From: Protopterus annectens
Lineage: Eukaryota > Chordata > Ceratodontiformes > Protopteridae
DNA: 64,000 bases
Assembly (NCBI RefSeq): GCF_019279795.1
Contig: NC_056743.1
Location: 869,073,864 to 869,137,863 of the forward strand
Direction of reading: 5' to 3'
Shown: one piece after another, positions 11,891 through 22,190 of the stretch
Layout of the letters: every line of letters starts with the position of its first letter
Position numbering within the stretch: the first letter of the stretch is position 1
The notes under the pieces: model-generated
Told to the model about the DNA's origin: nothing
What the model saw: the letters and a program-made list of their open reading frames with translations, nothing else
Database searches by the model: none
Made by a program: the position numbers and the translations under genes

Positions 11891-12110
11891 TCCCAACTAT
11901 AGCAACAAGACAGAATATAAGCTTCACCAATTTAATGTCCATAGACAGTTACACTTCTGTTTACATAGGACAAAGGAGTTTAGAAAATCCAATTAATTTT
12001 TCCCAACTATAGCAACAAGGCAGAATATAAGCTTCACCAACTGGATGTCCATAGACAGTTACGCTTCTATTTACGTAGGACAAAGGAGTTTAGAAAATCC
12101 AATCAATTAT
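11891..12110 (+). repeat. 110-bp tandem duplication within DIRS-B YR
   Basis: 11,891-12,000 and 12,001-12,110 start with the same TCCCAACTATAGCAACAAG and run in parallel with period 110. The units differ at about eight or more positions, so the duplication is not recent. The second unit reads closer to the expected YR protein (LDVHRQL-like). Confidence 0.9.
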
Positions 12111-12457
12111 TTGTCTCCTCCTTGGATAATAAGAAAGTAGTTTTAGTTTCAAGAGTCACTTTATCTAAATGGCTTACAGACACCATTTCTTATGCACATA
12201 GCTCTCAGCAAAAGCAACTACCAGGTAGAATTCGATGCTGTTTGACTAGAGCTGTATCGACCTCCACCGCCTTTCAAGCCCGACTTCCTTTGGATTCAGT
12301 CTGTGTTGCAGCCACATGGGTCAATCCTCATACCTTTCACTCATTACAAAGTAGATGTGGCCTCTTGGAACAGGGCTTCCTTTGGTTCTACTGTTCCGAA
12401 GAGTTTATTCCCTTGAGACACCTGAGAAAGAAGGTGCTGGAGACCCTGTCCCAGCCA

Positions 12458-12555
12458 TCAAGAATGAAGGCGAGATGGGACAACATAACATAAGGAATTT
12501 ATGTACTCACGATAACGTTCCATGTTTGCTGCCCATAATCACACCTTCATTCTTG
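12458..12555. repeat. DIRS-B internal complementary region
   Basis: 12,458-12,491 is the reverse complement of the left terminus 327-360. 12,492-12,555 is the diverged reverse complement of the right terminus (about 12,830-12,895; shared CATTCTTG, GTTCCATGTTTG and ATGTACTCAC). The layout is the same as in DIRS-A. Confidence 0.88.
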
Positions 12556-12696
12556 CATCCCACTTTCCTTGCCCTTACCTGGAGGATCGAGAGGAAGTTT
12601 TCTAGAATTGGTCATGAGTTCTCTTGATTCTCTTCTCACTTCATGAGACTTGGGCTAAGGAGTATTATTCTTACTTTGTGATTAGGTAACTACTAG

Positions 12697-12895
12697 TCTT
12701 TAGTATTTGCAAACAAGATCTGGGTAACTCTCGCCAGGCATCATGGGATAAGGTATAGCCTCGAGCCACTGGAAGCTCTCGAGCTTTAGTATTAGGCTGA
12801 GTTGGAACAGATGCTCGGTTCTGAACCCAACTGTCAAGAATGAAGGTGAGATTATGTACAACAAACATGGAACATTATGGTGAGTACATAACTTC
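12697..12895 (+). repeat. DIRS-B right ITR
   Basis: Inverted counterpart of about 353-515, plus an outer extension of about 50 bp shared with the ICR. After 12,895 the sequence returns to DIRS-C gag. Confidence 0.85.
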
Positions 12896-13960
12896 TTTTT
12901 TTCTCAGAACCAGAATGGGAAAATCACAACAGCCCTTTTGAAGAATCTCCTCCTGAGGGTTTCCCCTGTGGCAGAAGAGGCAACTACAGTGGATGCCAGC
13001 CCTCCAGGCAGTGGTGGTTGGAAGAACCAGGAGACCCTTTAAGCAACCGTGAAGGGTTGCCCGACTATCCTGCTGTGGAGACAGTCAAAGGTTGATTGGC
13101 TGTACACCTTGGAAGGACATCTCTTCGGATGCATGGGTGTTTAGTTATATCCAAAGACTATTCAATTCCATTTTTACAAACTCTCAGAATAACTGCCAAA
13201 TGAATTCCAGATTTTCCATCCCATCAGTGAAGAGCATCTACCATCAAGATTCAGAATCTGCTAGGAAGTCAAGTCATCCAAGAGGTCCCACCAGATGAAC
13301 AAGGATCAGGGTTCTACTAAAGGTTCTTTTTGGTTCCAGAGATGAACAAGGACCTCAGACCAATGATGAATCAGTCTGTGAAGCAGACCATGTTTCTGGA
13401 TGGTCACGGTGCAGTCCATTTTACTTTGATTGAGGAAGGACATTAAATGTGCTCGATTGATCTGAAAGATACCTGCCATCATATAAAGATTGTGAGCCAT
13501 TCCAGGAAATTTCTGTATTTCTGGCTGGGAGCCGATCATTACCATTTCAGAGCATTGACATTCTGTCTCACAACTCACCAAGAATACCAAAGTTCCAGGT
13601 TGTGGAAAACCTGGATGATTGGCTCCTAACTGCCCATACGAGAGCATCCCTAATCAGGGCCAGGGACACCTTACTCCAGCTGTGCAGTTCCTTAGGGATC
13701 ACAGTCAGCTACCAAAAGTCTATTTGCCATCCTGTTTAATCTTTAGAGTTTATAGGTTGCCAATTGGACACATTATCCCAGATTGCCAAATTTCTAGAGT
13801 CCATAATATCTATCTGGCAAGTTCCTTGATCTCTTTCAAAAAACTCCAGTGTATCTTATTCTCATGCTCTTGGGTCACATGGCAGCTGCCATTTTTTGGA
13901 GTTTTTAGCCAGTATCACGTGAAGGCATGGTAGTGGACTCTGGTGGTACAGTGGCTGTAC
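12896..13960 (+). pseudogene. DIRS-C gag tail and RT, heavily decayed
   Basis: Continuation of the element begun at 1-326. A Gag tail (PCGRRGNYSG, about 12,965-13,000) aligns with the B tail around 9,270-9,300. RT blocks follow: RFFLVP (about 13,318-13,337), SIDLKD (motif A region, 13,450-13,470), FWLGADHYHFRAL (about 13,517-13,556), NLDDWL (motif C, NLDD at 13,608-13,619) and LEFIGCQLDT (about 13,742-13,770). Stops and frameshifts are frequent. Confidence 0.75.
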
Positions 13961-13999
13961 TTAACACATCTGATGGACTTTCCAGTCCTTCTGACCAGT

Positions 14000-14575
14000 G
14001 TTTGTCAAGATCAGATCAAGTGTTCATTGGAGTCTCCCTTGGTGGCCACAGGGAGACCATCTGTTTCACCCCTGTTTAGGCCACAGTCACAGTGGACGCC
14101 TCTCTTTTGGGGTGAGGGGTTGCATTTTGAAGGGAGGACTATTGAAGGGGCCTGATCTGCTACTTAGACCAACCTGCACATCAATGTCTTGGAGATGAGA
14201 GCGGTCCTCCTCACGTTACAGGTTCATCATGACATTGTCCCCAAGAGTGTGATTTTTGTCCAAACTGACAATTTTTCGATGTCTGGTATCTGAATAAAGG
14301 GGATCAGTTCTAACCCCCTTTGTCGGGAGGCCAAGAGGGTTTGGCAGTGGGTGATTTTGACTCAACGGTTCCTGATTGCATTGCACATCCCAGGGAAATC
14401 CAGCATCTTAGTGGACAATTTGAGTAGGAACATTCTCTATCCTCAGAAGTGGTCTGTTAATCTGACGCTTTTTGCTCAGAATTTTCAGAGCTGGGGCACT
14501 TTGTGTTGTGACCTGTTTGCTTCCCCATCCAACACCAAGTGCAGCAGCTATTATGTCTTAGTTCCTCCTTAGGCA
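14000..14575 (+). pseudogene. DIRS-C RNase H region, decayed
   Basis: Recognisable by TVDASLLG (about 14,090), NLHINVLEMRAVLLTLQ (about 14,172-14,222), QTDN (about 14,260), LCREAKRVWQW (about 14,320) and HIPGKSSILVDNLSR (about 14,383-14,430). It ends with LCCDLFASPSNTKC (14,500-14,545), the linker found in A and B. Confidence 0.75.
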
Positions 14576-14819
14576 CAGTCACCCAGGGACGCTTTTCTGT
14601 ATGCTTTGCCCCTGAGTCTTCAATATGGGTATCCTTTGATCTTGTTGATAATAAAGTTTCTTTAGGAAATGGCCTATTGCAGAGTGACAGTAATCTTCAG
14701 TACTCCCTTTTGGCCTCACCAGGTGTAATTCCCCTTCCTTTGATCTCTCCTGAGGTAGGTACCCTCCTCGGGTCCTAGATCCCATTCCGGATCTCATTTC
14801 TCACCCAGCCAGTCTGGAT

Positions 14820-15785
14820 CCATTCAACCTTCGAACACTCAGGTTAACTGCATAGTTTCTTTAATTTGACGGCCAGGAATCCCAAGCTGTCAGACAGAGT
14901 TATTCACATCTTAACTTCTTCCCAGAAGATATTTGTTTGTAAGGTTTATGCTAGTAAGAGGAAGTGTTTTGTTTTGTTGGCTATCTCTCAGGGTTGGATC
15001 CTTTTCAGCACTTTTGGAGGCTGTCCTAAACTTTCTTGAAGGATTTGTTTAATTCTGGGTTTAGTTACTTGACTGTTAAAGTGCACTTGGCAGCTATGTC
15101 CAGTTTTCATATTGGTAAGAATAATGTGCCATTGCCTACCCTTAAGATCTCGAAGGCCTTTCTTAAAATAATTGTTTACTTTGTCCTTGTGTCCAAGATC
15201 CTGTTCTACTTTAGGACTTTCCTTTTATGCTGCAGGTGTTGGCTGCACCTCCTTTTTGAGCCCCCTGCTACGGTTAATTTGAAATTATTGTAGTGGAAGA
15301 CACTGTTCTTGGCTGCCATTACTTCTGCCAAATATGCGTCAGAGATGCAGGCCCACTCTGCTGTCCCTCCTTGTTGTGTCTTTCATTGAGACAGTGTCAA
15401 TTAGACCAGATCTTGCCTTTCTGCCTAAGGTGGTGTCAGAGAATAATTTGAACCAGTCCATTCACCTGCCAGTCTGTTTTCATGATCTTTCCAATATGAG
15501 TGAATATCTGTTTTATTATCTTGATGTCATAAATAGTTGAGGTTTTATTTGCAGAGGACAAAACCCTTTAGAAAGTCTAATCAGTTATTTGTCTCATTCC
15601 CCAAGTCTTAGTTGGGTGCACCAGAATCTAAGATTACTCTGTGCAAATGGCTTTCTGACTGTAGTTCCTTTGGGTATGATTAAAAAGGAAAGTCTTTGTG
15701 CAGTAAACCCAAAAGTCATTCTGCCAGAGCTATGATTACTTCTACATTTTTTTCTCCAGAGCTGCTTTGGATGATATTTGTTCAT
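14820..15785 (+). pseudogene. DIRS-C tyrosine recombinase, truncated
   Basis: Remnant YR. LAAITSAKYASEMQAH (about 15,308-15,350) marks the first catalytic Arg block, with Arg replaced. HSARAMITSTFFSRAALDDIC (about 15,718-15,780) is the H-x-x-R box. Immediately after it the sequence switches to the 3' end of a minus-strand CR1 element, so the final Tyr, the ICR and the right ITR of C are missing from this window. Confidence 0.7.
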
Positions 15786-16069
15786 AGGTAGGTACTAGGC
15801 TATTGGCCCAAGGGCCTACGTAAGCCTAGCCAACAAGGTTCCCTGGCGTACGCCACCAAAGAAAGTTATTTTCCTGTGCTACTGTTGAGCAGAGACACAG
15901 AAGTGATACCCGGAGTGCATTTCCTATTTTCATCCACTCATCAAGATTTTTCTTGAAGAGTGCTAATGAACAACTTTGCTTGACATAGATGGGTAGCTTG
16001 TTCCAGAGTATGGGAAGTCTCTGGGACAGGAATCTACCCCTCCAGCATGTCCTGTTTATTGTGGTGACA

Positions 16070-18720
16070 AGGTTTAGGACCCTAGAGTGGAGATTGGGAT
16101 TTCTTTAGGTGTAGCATGTCCCAACACCTCTGGGATTGACACAGCTTTATATGTTAGGCAGAGATCACCTCGGAGTAGGTGATATGCTATGGAGTAAAGC
16201 TGGAGTTTTTTGAGGTGGTCAGTGTAGGGCATTTGATTGAGGCCAGTAATCCTCTTTGTGAGGTACTTCTGTAGCCTTTCCAGCTGCTGCAGATGTCTTG
16301 TGAGGTACATTCCAAAAGGGGTGTTCTACTCTATAATGGGTCTAATGAGTGTCGAGTAGAGGGGAACAATGACCTCTTTTTTCTTGGATGGAGAACCCTT
16401 TTATGATGAGGTGTGCCACGCAGAAGGACTTCCTGACTACTGTGGCGATGTGACTGTCAAAGGAGAGACTACTGTCCACCTGGGTCCCAAGGTCTCTTAT
16501 CACGCATTTGGTGTTAAGTAGATTGCTGCCTATGTGGTAGTTCATGGGTACAGAGTTTTTACCAAAACGGATGACACTGCACTTTTTGGCATTGAGCTTG
16601 AGGCCATGGCTCTGACACTAGGCATCTGTCTCAGCGAGGCCCTTCTGTAGAATGTCCACATCATTTGGGGACTTGTGTATGACTCCTAGTTTGGAGTCAT
16701 CTGCGAACTTCGTTAGCCAGAGGCTGTCTGTGTTAGCCTGTACTTCAGAGAAGTAGATACCAAACAGGAGAGGTCCCAGGATGGAACCCTGTGGTACTCC
16801 ACTTGTCACTGCTTTGTGGTCAGATTTGGAGTCTGCAACATTTACAGTGTGGGTTCTGTCAGTGTGCCAGTTGGCAACCCATCTCGTGACGTAGGGATTT
16901 ATACCTAGTTTAGTGAGTTTAGCTATAATTCCAGAATGGGGGATGGTGTTGAAAGCCTTGGCAAAGTCAAGATAGGCTGTGTGAACCACCTTACCCTCAT
17001 CTACGGCTTTGGTGACTGCCTCAAAGAAGTCGATCAGGGTCAGGAGGCATGATCTGCCTTTCACAAACCCGAACTGGGTGGATCCAGGGTTTGGAGGTTA
17101 CCAATGTCTTTGTTTATGAGTTCCATGATGATACGTTCCATGGCCTTGCAGACCAGGCCCGTCAGGCTAATAGGTCGATAGTTCCCGAGATCAGTGGTGG
17201 CTCCCCCTTTGTGGAGTGGGATAACTGTTGCTGTGCATCATTAAGTGGGCACAAAGCCTGATGCGAGGCTGTTATTAAACATGGTGCTTAAGTGGGGAGC
17301 CAGTTCGTTCTGAAGTTTGTGTAAAACGCAGCTAGGGATGTTGTCCAGTCCCATGGATGCTGTGTTTTTGGCTTTAGGGAGTGCAGCTTTTACCTGTGTA
17401 GTTGTGATTACAGGGATTCTGCATTCTTCCTTTATAGATATGGGCCCTTTAGGGGGTGAGAGGGGGGTAAAGTTAGCACTGAACCTATCTGCCAGGATGT
17501 TGGCAATATCAGTTGGTTCTGTAATTTTCTTGCCTTTGTGCTGTAACTCAGAGCAGATCTGGGTGTTGCCATCGAGATTCTTGATATAGCTATAGAATGC
17601 TTTGTGGTTGTCCTTGGAATTAGTGGCAATTTTGTTTTCGTAGCTTGCTTTGGAGGATCTTATAAGGGATCTCAGCTTCTTACTGAGGCTGACCAGGGAG
17701 CTCCTCCACTCATGGGATTTTACTCTCTTTTGCAACAGTTTCTTCCTTCTGTTGTATAGTTTGTTTATGGCAGCGGACCACCAGATTGGCTTCCTTTTTT
17801 GGAGGATAGCGTCTTGGTTCTGTTTGGGATAGCACAATCCATGCACTTGTGTAAGTGCTTATAGAGTGCATTTGTGTAGGATTCAGCAGTTGTAACTGTA
17901 TTGTCCATCTACATGGGTGTCATGAAGTTCACCACTTCTGCCTTAACAAGCATGAAGTTGGCTTTGGAGAAATTATTTGCTGTGGTTTCCTTAATGGGGG
18001 GTGGGGGCGGGATGTGGATATCAAGGGTGATTAGCTTGTGGTCGGATCAGACCAACGAGGAGTTGACTCCAGGTGTGGAACACCGGTCACTCATGTTGGT
18101 AATGACTAGGTCTAGGATATTGTTGCCCCTGGTGGGGGTGTGGATAAGTTGATCCAGGGCATTGGAGTTTATGAATTCCAGAAAGCGTTGAGCTAAGGAG
18201 TTGGTACACGAGTAGTTTTCCCAGTTAATGGTGGGGTAGTTGAAGTCGCCCATTATTAGGGTGTTTGGTTGAACCCTAATATTTTCCAGTACATCAAGAA
18301 AAGAGGAGTGGGAATCCCTGGGGCATAGTGGGGGATCTGTAGCAAGCTACAATTTGGATTGCAGTTTTTCCCAGAGTTAGTTGCACTTGGATAACCTCGG
18401 ATGCATTATGCTGAGCATCTAGCCTGGAGGTGTGGATATCCTTAATGAATATGGACACACCTCTGCCTTTGGTGTTTCGGTCCAGGTTACATGGCCGAAA
18501 AGTGTGGTATGAGTTATAGGCTGGTGGTGCAGGGGTGCTGTCTGGAGCCTTAAGCCAGGTCTCAGTCACTGCACAGATATCGATGTGTTCCATTTTAAGG
18601 AGTGCCTCGAGTGACTGCATTTTGAGATTTAGACTTCTAGCATTGAGTAGCATTACCCTCAGTTTTTGCTTGCCTGGTCTTGTTATGGTGGTGAATTTGT
18701 TATTTGAGCCTTGCCTAAAA
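16070..18720 (-). pseudogene. CR1-1 ORF2: endonuclease/RT, several breaks
   Basis: Endonuclease blocks: LLNARSL (about 18,650), AVTETWL (about 18,565), GDFNYP (about 18,240) and NILDLVITN (about 18,115), then SDHKLIT (about 18,030). The linker and fingers include TASMGLDNIPSCVLH (about 17,330-17,370) and NYRPISLT (about 17,170). The palm shows HTAYLDFAKAFNTIPH (motif A, about 16,930-16,985), SGVPQGSILGPLLF (motif B, about 16,762-16,803) and KFADDSK (motif C, + strand 16,693-16,707). The C-terminus has RLQKYLTKRITGL near 16,250. Stops and frameshifts separate these, for example at 16,618 and about 17,241, so no intact protein exists. Confidence 0.85.
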
Positions 18721-18727
18721 AAAAGCA

Positions 18728-18940
18728 CTATAGGGGCAGCAAGAGCCTTAGTATCCGGAATCCCAGGGGCGACAGGTGCAGGCCATCTGTGGTAAAGCAT
18801 CGTGGTCTGTTGACCATGTCATCCCAAGCAGAGCAAAGGTGCAAGGCCAAATTAGGTACACGTGTGAGGTATGCTGGTTTGACACAATACACTGTTACCC
18901 TCCTGTCTCCCATCATACCACCCTCAGTCCATTTATGCAT
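18728..18940 (-). pseudogene. CR1-1 ORF1 C-terminal esterase tail
   Basis: The 70-residue peptide ends with FTTDGLHLSPLGFRIL. The D-G-L-H spacing matches the catalytic Asp-x-x-His block of the SGNH-type esterase domain known from vertebrate CR1 ORF1. The catalytic Ser block would lie upstream and is missing. The stop at 18,728 lies inside the 5' end of the ORF2 frame, so the two ORFs overlap or abut. Confidence 0.6.
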
Positions 18941-18945
18941 TTACT

Positions 18946-19792
18946 GAGTTAATGAAACCCATATGTGCTAGCAGCTGTACCAAGCTCATAAACAATGCTG
19001 TCAGGCCTTGGTCAATCAATATGAGAGATAGATGCTAGTAATGGACTACTCTCAGCTGGTCAGCAAGGCATTTTTCTGTCTGGCTTTCCTCCACTGTTCT
19101 CAGTTACACCTTACTGATCGTACTTCCACAGGGCTGACTGAGCTATTCACAATGTCAATTCATAACCCCCCCCCCCCACTAATTGTATCTAGCCCACTGC
19201 TCTTGAGATGGCTCTTCCCAAAGCAGGGCAGCACGGATGTGTCAGTCCTTCTGTGCTTCACACTCCTTTACACCACAGACGTCATACAGGAATACTTGCA
19301 GACACACGCACACACGTCTGTACACCAGACCAGCTGTAATATATTTTTCTCTGTAATACCATGCATGCCTCCACACATTAGTTCACACACATACACATGT
19401 ATTCTGACACCTACACTCATGCACACAAGCAAACATCACCTTGAGCACTTACTTTATTGCATGCTTGAGCAAACACACACACACACCAGACCATTTTCAT
19501 CACATGTTCTGTGTTACTCCATGTACACCCTTCTTTTACGAGATCGACACACACACATGCACATACAAGCAATGTACCGCTGAAGTGTGTTGCATTACCC
19601 ACCTCTCCACAAAACACTGCTTCAATTCCAAGGGAGTTGTCTAAGGCACTGACATTGTCCTCTCGTAACATCACCTCAGTAATTGATGCAAGCCCGCTGC
19701 ACTGACACAGCTCTTCCCACAGCAGGGCAACAAGGAGGTGTCAGTTCAGCTTTGCTCCACAGTTCTTTGATACACCACATGCATCATCCAGA

Positions 19793-19844
<52 letters not shown>

Positions 19845-19902
19845 TGTAAAGCCATACCAGCTATAATCCATGTTTCAGTGTAATAGCATGCATGCCTCCA
19901 CA
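18946..19902. other. Non-coding, CA-rich, with a diverged tandem duplication
   Basis: No gene recognised. Many short CACACA patches occur (19,300-19,570), with a C-run at about 19,168-19,178. Two related blocks, about 19,185-19,385 and 19,680-19,905, share GCTCTTCCCA, CAGGGCA, GTGTCAGT, ACACGTCTGTA, ACCAGCT and a GCATGCATGCCTCCACA-type end, in the same order. Confidence 0.6.
19797..19843. repeat. (CA)n microsatellite
   Basis: About 23 uninterrupted CA units inside the second of the two diverged duplicate blocks. Confidence 0.97.
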
Positions 19903-20041
19903 TAGTTTCATAGATTAGTACTAAGCTAGCTGCCCTTGCAAGCCATTTTAAGCCAAGCCAATTATCCCCTGTGAGACTCAAACCGTGCACCTTGTGTTTG
20001 TAAGGCAAACACCTTAACCATTAGGCCACCCTCCCAACCCC
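19903..20041 (-). mobile_element. tRNA-derived SINE with CR1-like tail
   Basis: Read on the minus strand. The head (20,041 to about 19,975) resembles a tRNA: an A-box-like TGGCCTAATGG, an anticodon-loop-like CTTACAA, and a B-box-like GGTTTGAGTCTC. The body and tail (about 19,974-19,903) end with GGCTTGCAAGGGCAGCTAGC, then TTAGTACTAATCTATG. This matches the 3' tail of the CR1 copies here (25,325-25,380; 15,786-15,840). The tail sharing implies mobilisation by the CR1 RT. The anticodon would be TAC (Val-like), but the origin is inferred only. Confidence 0.75.
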
Positions 20042-20149
20042 TACCATTGTTCACACAAAAACCAAATTATTTCTATCAGCAACAGCATCATGAGTTTGTC
20101 TCAGTTATGAACAGGTACTGCAATGTCATACAAATAAGTTAATTTGGAC

Positions 20150-20836
20150 ACTGCTCACTAAAGGAGTATGATCATGTATCTTCAGCTGGAACTGGAGCTT
20201 TAGTGAAGGTGGAGTGAATTAGGAACATTTGCAAATACCAGTCAATTTTGGCCCAAAACCTTCCATGGGTCTGCTAGAAAGGTGAAGCTGAAGATATAGA
20301 GGAATTTCACCTTTCAACACGACAATGATCCCAAGCTGACATCCAAGTAAACAAAAGCATGGCTGGAACAGAAGAAAATTAAAGTTTTGCAATGGTCCAG
20401 CAAGAGCCCAAACCCAAATCCAATAGAAAAACTTGGCTGACCTAAAGAGGGCTGTGTACAAGAGATGCCCTTACAATCTGAGAGATTTGGAGCACTTTTG
20501 CAAGGAAGAGTAGGCAAATACTGCCAAGTCAAGATGTGCCATGCTGATAAGACTCCAACCCAATAAGACTGAATGCTGTTATTAAACCAAAAGCTGCTTC
20601 AACAAAGTATTAGTTTAAGGGTAATGACACTTATACAACCTGCTTATTGTATGTTGCTTGCTTTTTATATTTTTACCCCTTAAGGATTTGTTTGCATGTC
20701 AACTGAATTGTAGAGGTTATAGGTGACATTAAAGCTGGGAAAAGTTTTGAAATGATGTATTGTGTTCTCATTTGTTATATCACAAACACCTGGCATTTTA
20801 ACAGGGGTGTGTACACTATTTATATACACTGTACAT
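20150..20836 (+). mobile_element. Tc1/mariner DNA transposon remnant, 3' half
   Basis: The translation of about 20,310-20,470 reads QHDNDPKLTS, then KKIKVLQWSSKSPNPNPIEKL. This is the second catalytic Asp block and the NPIE Glu block of a DD34E Tc1-type transposase, with two in-frame stops. The non-coding 3' part runs to GGGGTGTGTACACTATTTAT followed by ATACACTGTA at about 20,804-20,834. That matches the known end of Tc1-like terminal inverted repeats and is followed by TA. The 5' half and 5' TIR are missing, and no active ORF remains. Confidence 0.8.
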
Positions 20837-22139
20837 AGATATGGAGACAGGAATACATAAGAAGTTAAAAAATATGAGATGGAAAACTACTGATTGCACT
20901 GTAGCAATGACATGTGACTACATAGAACATGCTGTGCAGGACCCATTTATCATAAATAAACCACAAATTAGTCTACTGTCAAAGATGCAGGGAGTGACCA
21001 CATGCATATGTAAAGGCAGTTGTGTAATAAAATGGAAAACATTCTGTGGAGCTAAAAGGATTACTTTTATCAGCTGAGCTCTATGCATTCAAATTAAAAT
21101 GCAGTAAAAAGCATAAGAATGAATGGCAGACATTGCATGTAAAGATATTTCCAGCAAAGCATAACCCTACTAACTACATATCTAGCAGCTGACATCTCAT
21201 TACTTCAAAGGGCAGCAGAAAAGACATACACAGAAACAACTGAATAACAATGACACTCTTTGCTTACACTAGGAAGGGAGAGACAGCCAAGTAAATGGGA
21301 GTCATTCCTTATGAAAGGCAAGTGCAGACATGGTGGTTGCTATGTAAATGAATTTGATTTTTGAAACAAAGGAAGAACAAGTTTGTCAAAGACTAATGTG
21401 TTGGCAGTTCTGACACAGGTAGCCATGACCCCCCCATGGTGTCCTAATAGTGCTTCTGGATGTCTTATGCATGTAACATCAAAGTAAAGAAAGATCATGT
21501 TGTGAATGGGTGATGTGTAAGTGGAGAAATATGCCACATGATGAATTGTCATACAGCAAAGAAAAAGAATGCACAGCTTTCATAACATATCAAATGCGTA
21601 TTGCCTCAAATGCCCTATCACTATACTTGGTTCCTGCAGAATGTGTATGGGTGAGCTATGTCTGACATACTAATACATCTCTGGATGCTGCTCTGATGGA
21701 CCAGATTAATATTTACAAAGAAGCAGCACTAGAACTACCAGATCTAGACACATACTTTGCTTGGAACATTAATTAGATATGTTGGAGGGACAGGTATGTC
21801 TCTCAGAGAATACCCCATTCACTGAAACAGGCTTCCCATCCATGTGAATCAGAGTTTTTCCTTAATCCTATGAAAGCATAATGTGGACCTGTGGATGTTC
21901 CAGTTGGACTTTCCCGGTAAACAACTGTAAAATAAAAAATAAAATGTGGAGATAGTTGTAGGCATAGTTTATTGCATCCGTATGGAAGGCACTGTGTTAT
22001 AAACTCACGTCTCTACCATCTTGATCTCTGCAGGAAAAAAGTCTTTAGCCATTGGTTCTGCTACTGTTGGAGAGATTACTACTGTGGAGAAACCAGACTT
22101 CCCAGATGATTGTGTCTGTAATGGCGCAGCTACCAAGCT

Positions 22140-22141
<2 letters not shown>
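20837..22141. other. Unrecognised non-coding sequence with a short L2-like 3' end
   Basis: No gene found. About 21,850-21,945 looks like a severely 5'-truncated L2-like LINE 3' end: CCAGTTGGACTTTCCCGGTA, then AACAACTGTAAAATAAA. It resembles the tails at 29,885-29,990 and, inverted, at 24,020-24,130 and 39,121-39,215. The rest is AT-rich with nothing I can name. Confidence 0.45.

Positions 22142-22190
<49 letters not shown>
22142..22190. repeat. (AC)n microsatellite
   Basis: About 24 AC units with one clean run. Its flanks show no other repeat. Confidence 0.97.

Larger units (their letters stand above)
11240..12420 (+). pseudogene. DIRS-B tyrosine recombinase, broken and internally duplicated
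   Basis: YR blocks: SSHKNTTRKLYACKWER (11,310-11,360), ILEFLAEIFSQG (about 11,410-11,445), TSARWVSELQAL with the first catalytic Arg (about 11,728-11,765; the second Arg of the usual pair is Trp), a decayed H-x-x-R region (LTRAVSTSTAFQARLPLD, about 12,240-12,295) and NPHTFHSL, where the Tyr position is lost. A stop at 11,461, a C/CA tract at 11,571-11,599 and a 110-bp tandem duplication (11,891-12,110) further disrupt it. Confidence 0.82.
327..12895 (+). mobile_element. DIRS-B retrotransposon, interrupted by DIRS-A
   Basis: A complete but degenerate DIRS-like element, about 6.5 kb once DIRS-A (700-6,742) is removed. The order is left ITR, leader, gag, RT/RNase H, YR, ICR, right ITR. The left terminus is set by the ICR: 327-360 is the reverse complement of 12,458-12,491 apart from one base. 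The right terminus near 12,895 is set the same way by 12,492-12,555. No target-site duplication is seen, as expected for tyrosine-recombinase insertion. It sits within the gag of DIRS-C. Every ORF carries stops and frameshifts, and the RT active site reads YLDK instead of YLDD, so the copy is dead. Confidence 0.85.
15786..18945 (-). mobile_element. CR1-1 LINE, nearly complete ORF2 and ORF1 tail
   Basis: Minus-strand CR1-clade non-LTR retrotransposon, 5' truncated within ORF1. In sense order it carries the ORF1 esterase tail (18,940-18,728), the AP endonuclease (about 18,690-18,020), linker, RT (about 17,400-16,350), the C-terminal domain and a 3' UTR ending near 15,786 with TAGCCTAGTACC and CTATG. 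The ending matches the CR1-2 tail at about 25,340-25,380 and the usual CR1 habit of ending in short ATTCTATG-like units. It abuts the broken YR of DIRS-C, so it likely inserted there with loss of the downstream part. Confidence 0.85.

Noticed and set aside
19032..19583. 183-codon ORF in the CA-rich stretch
   Set aside because: The peptide is a His/Thr-rich translation of microsatellite-like DNA with no start context or homology.
20219..20532. Minus-strand ORFs over the Tc1 remnant
   Set aside because: They are antisense to a recognisable transposase fragment.
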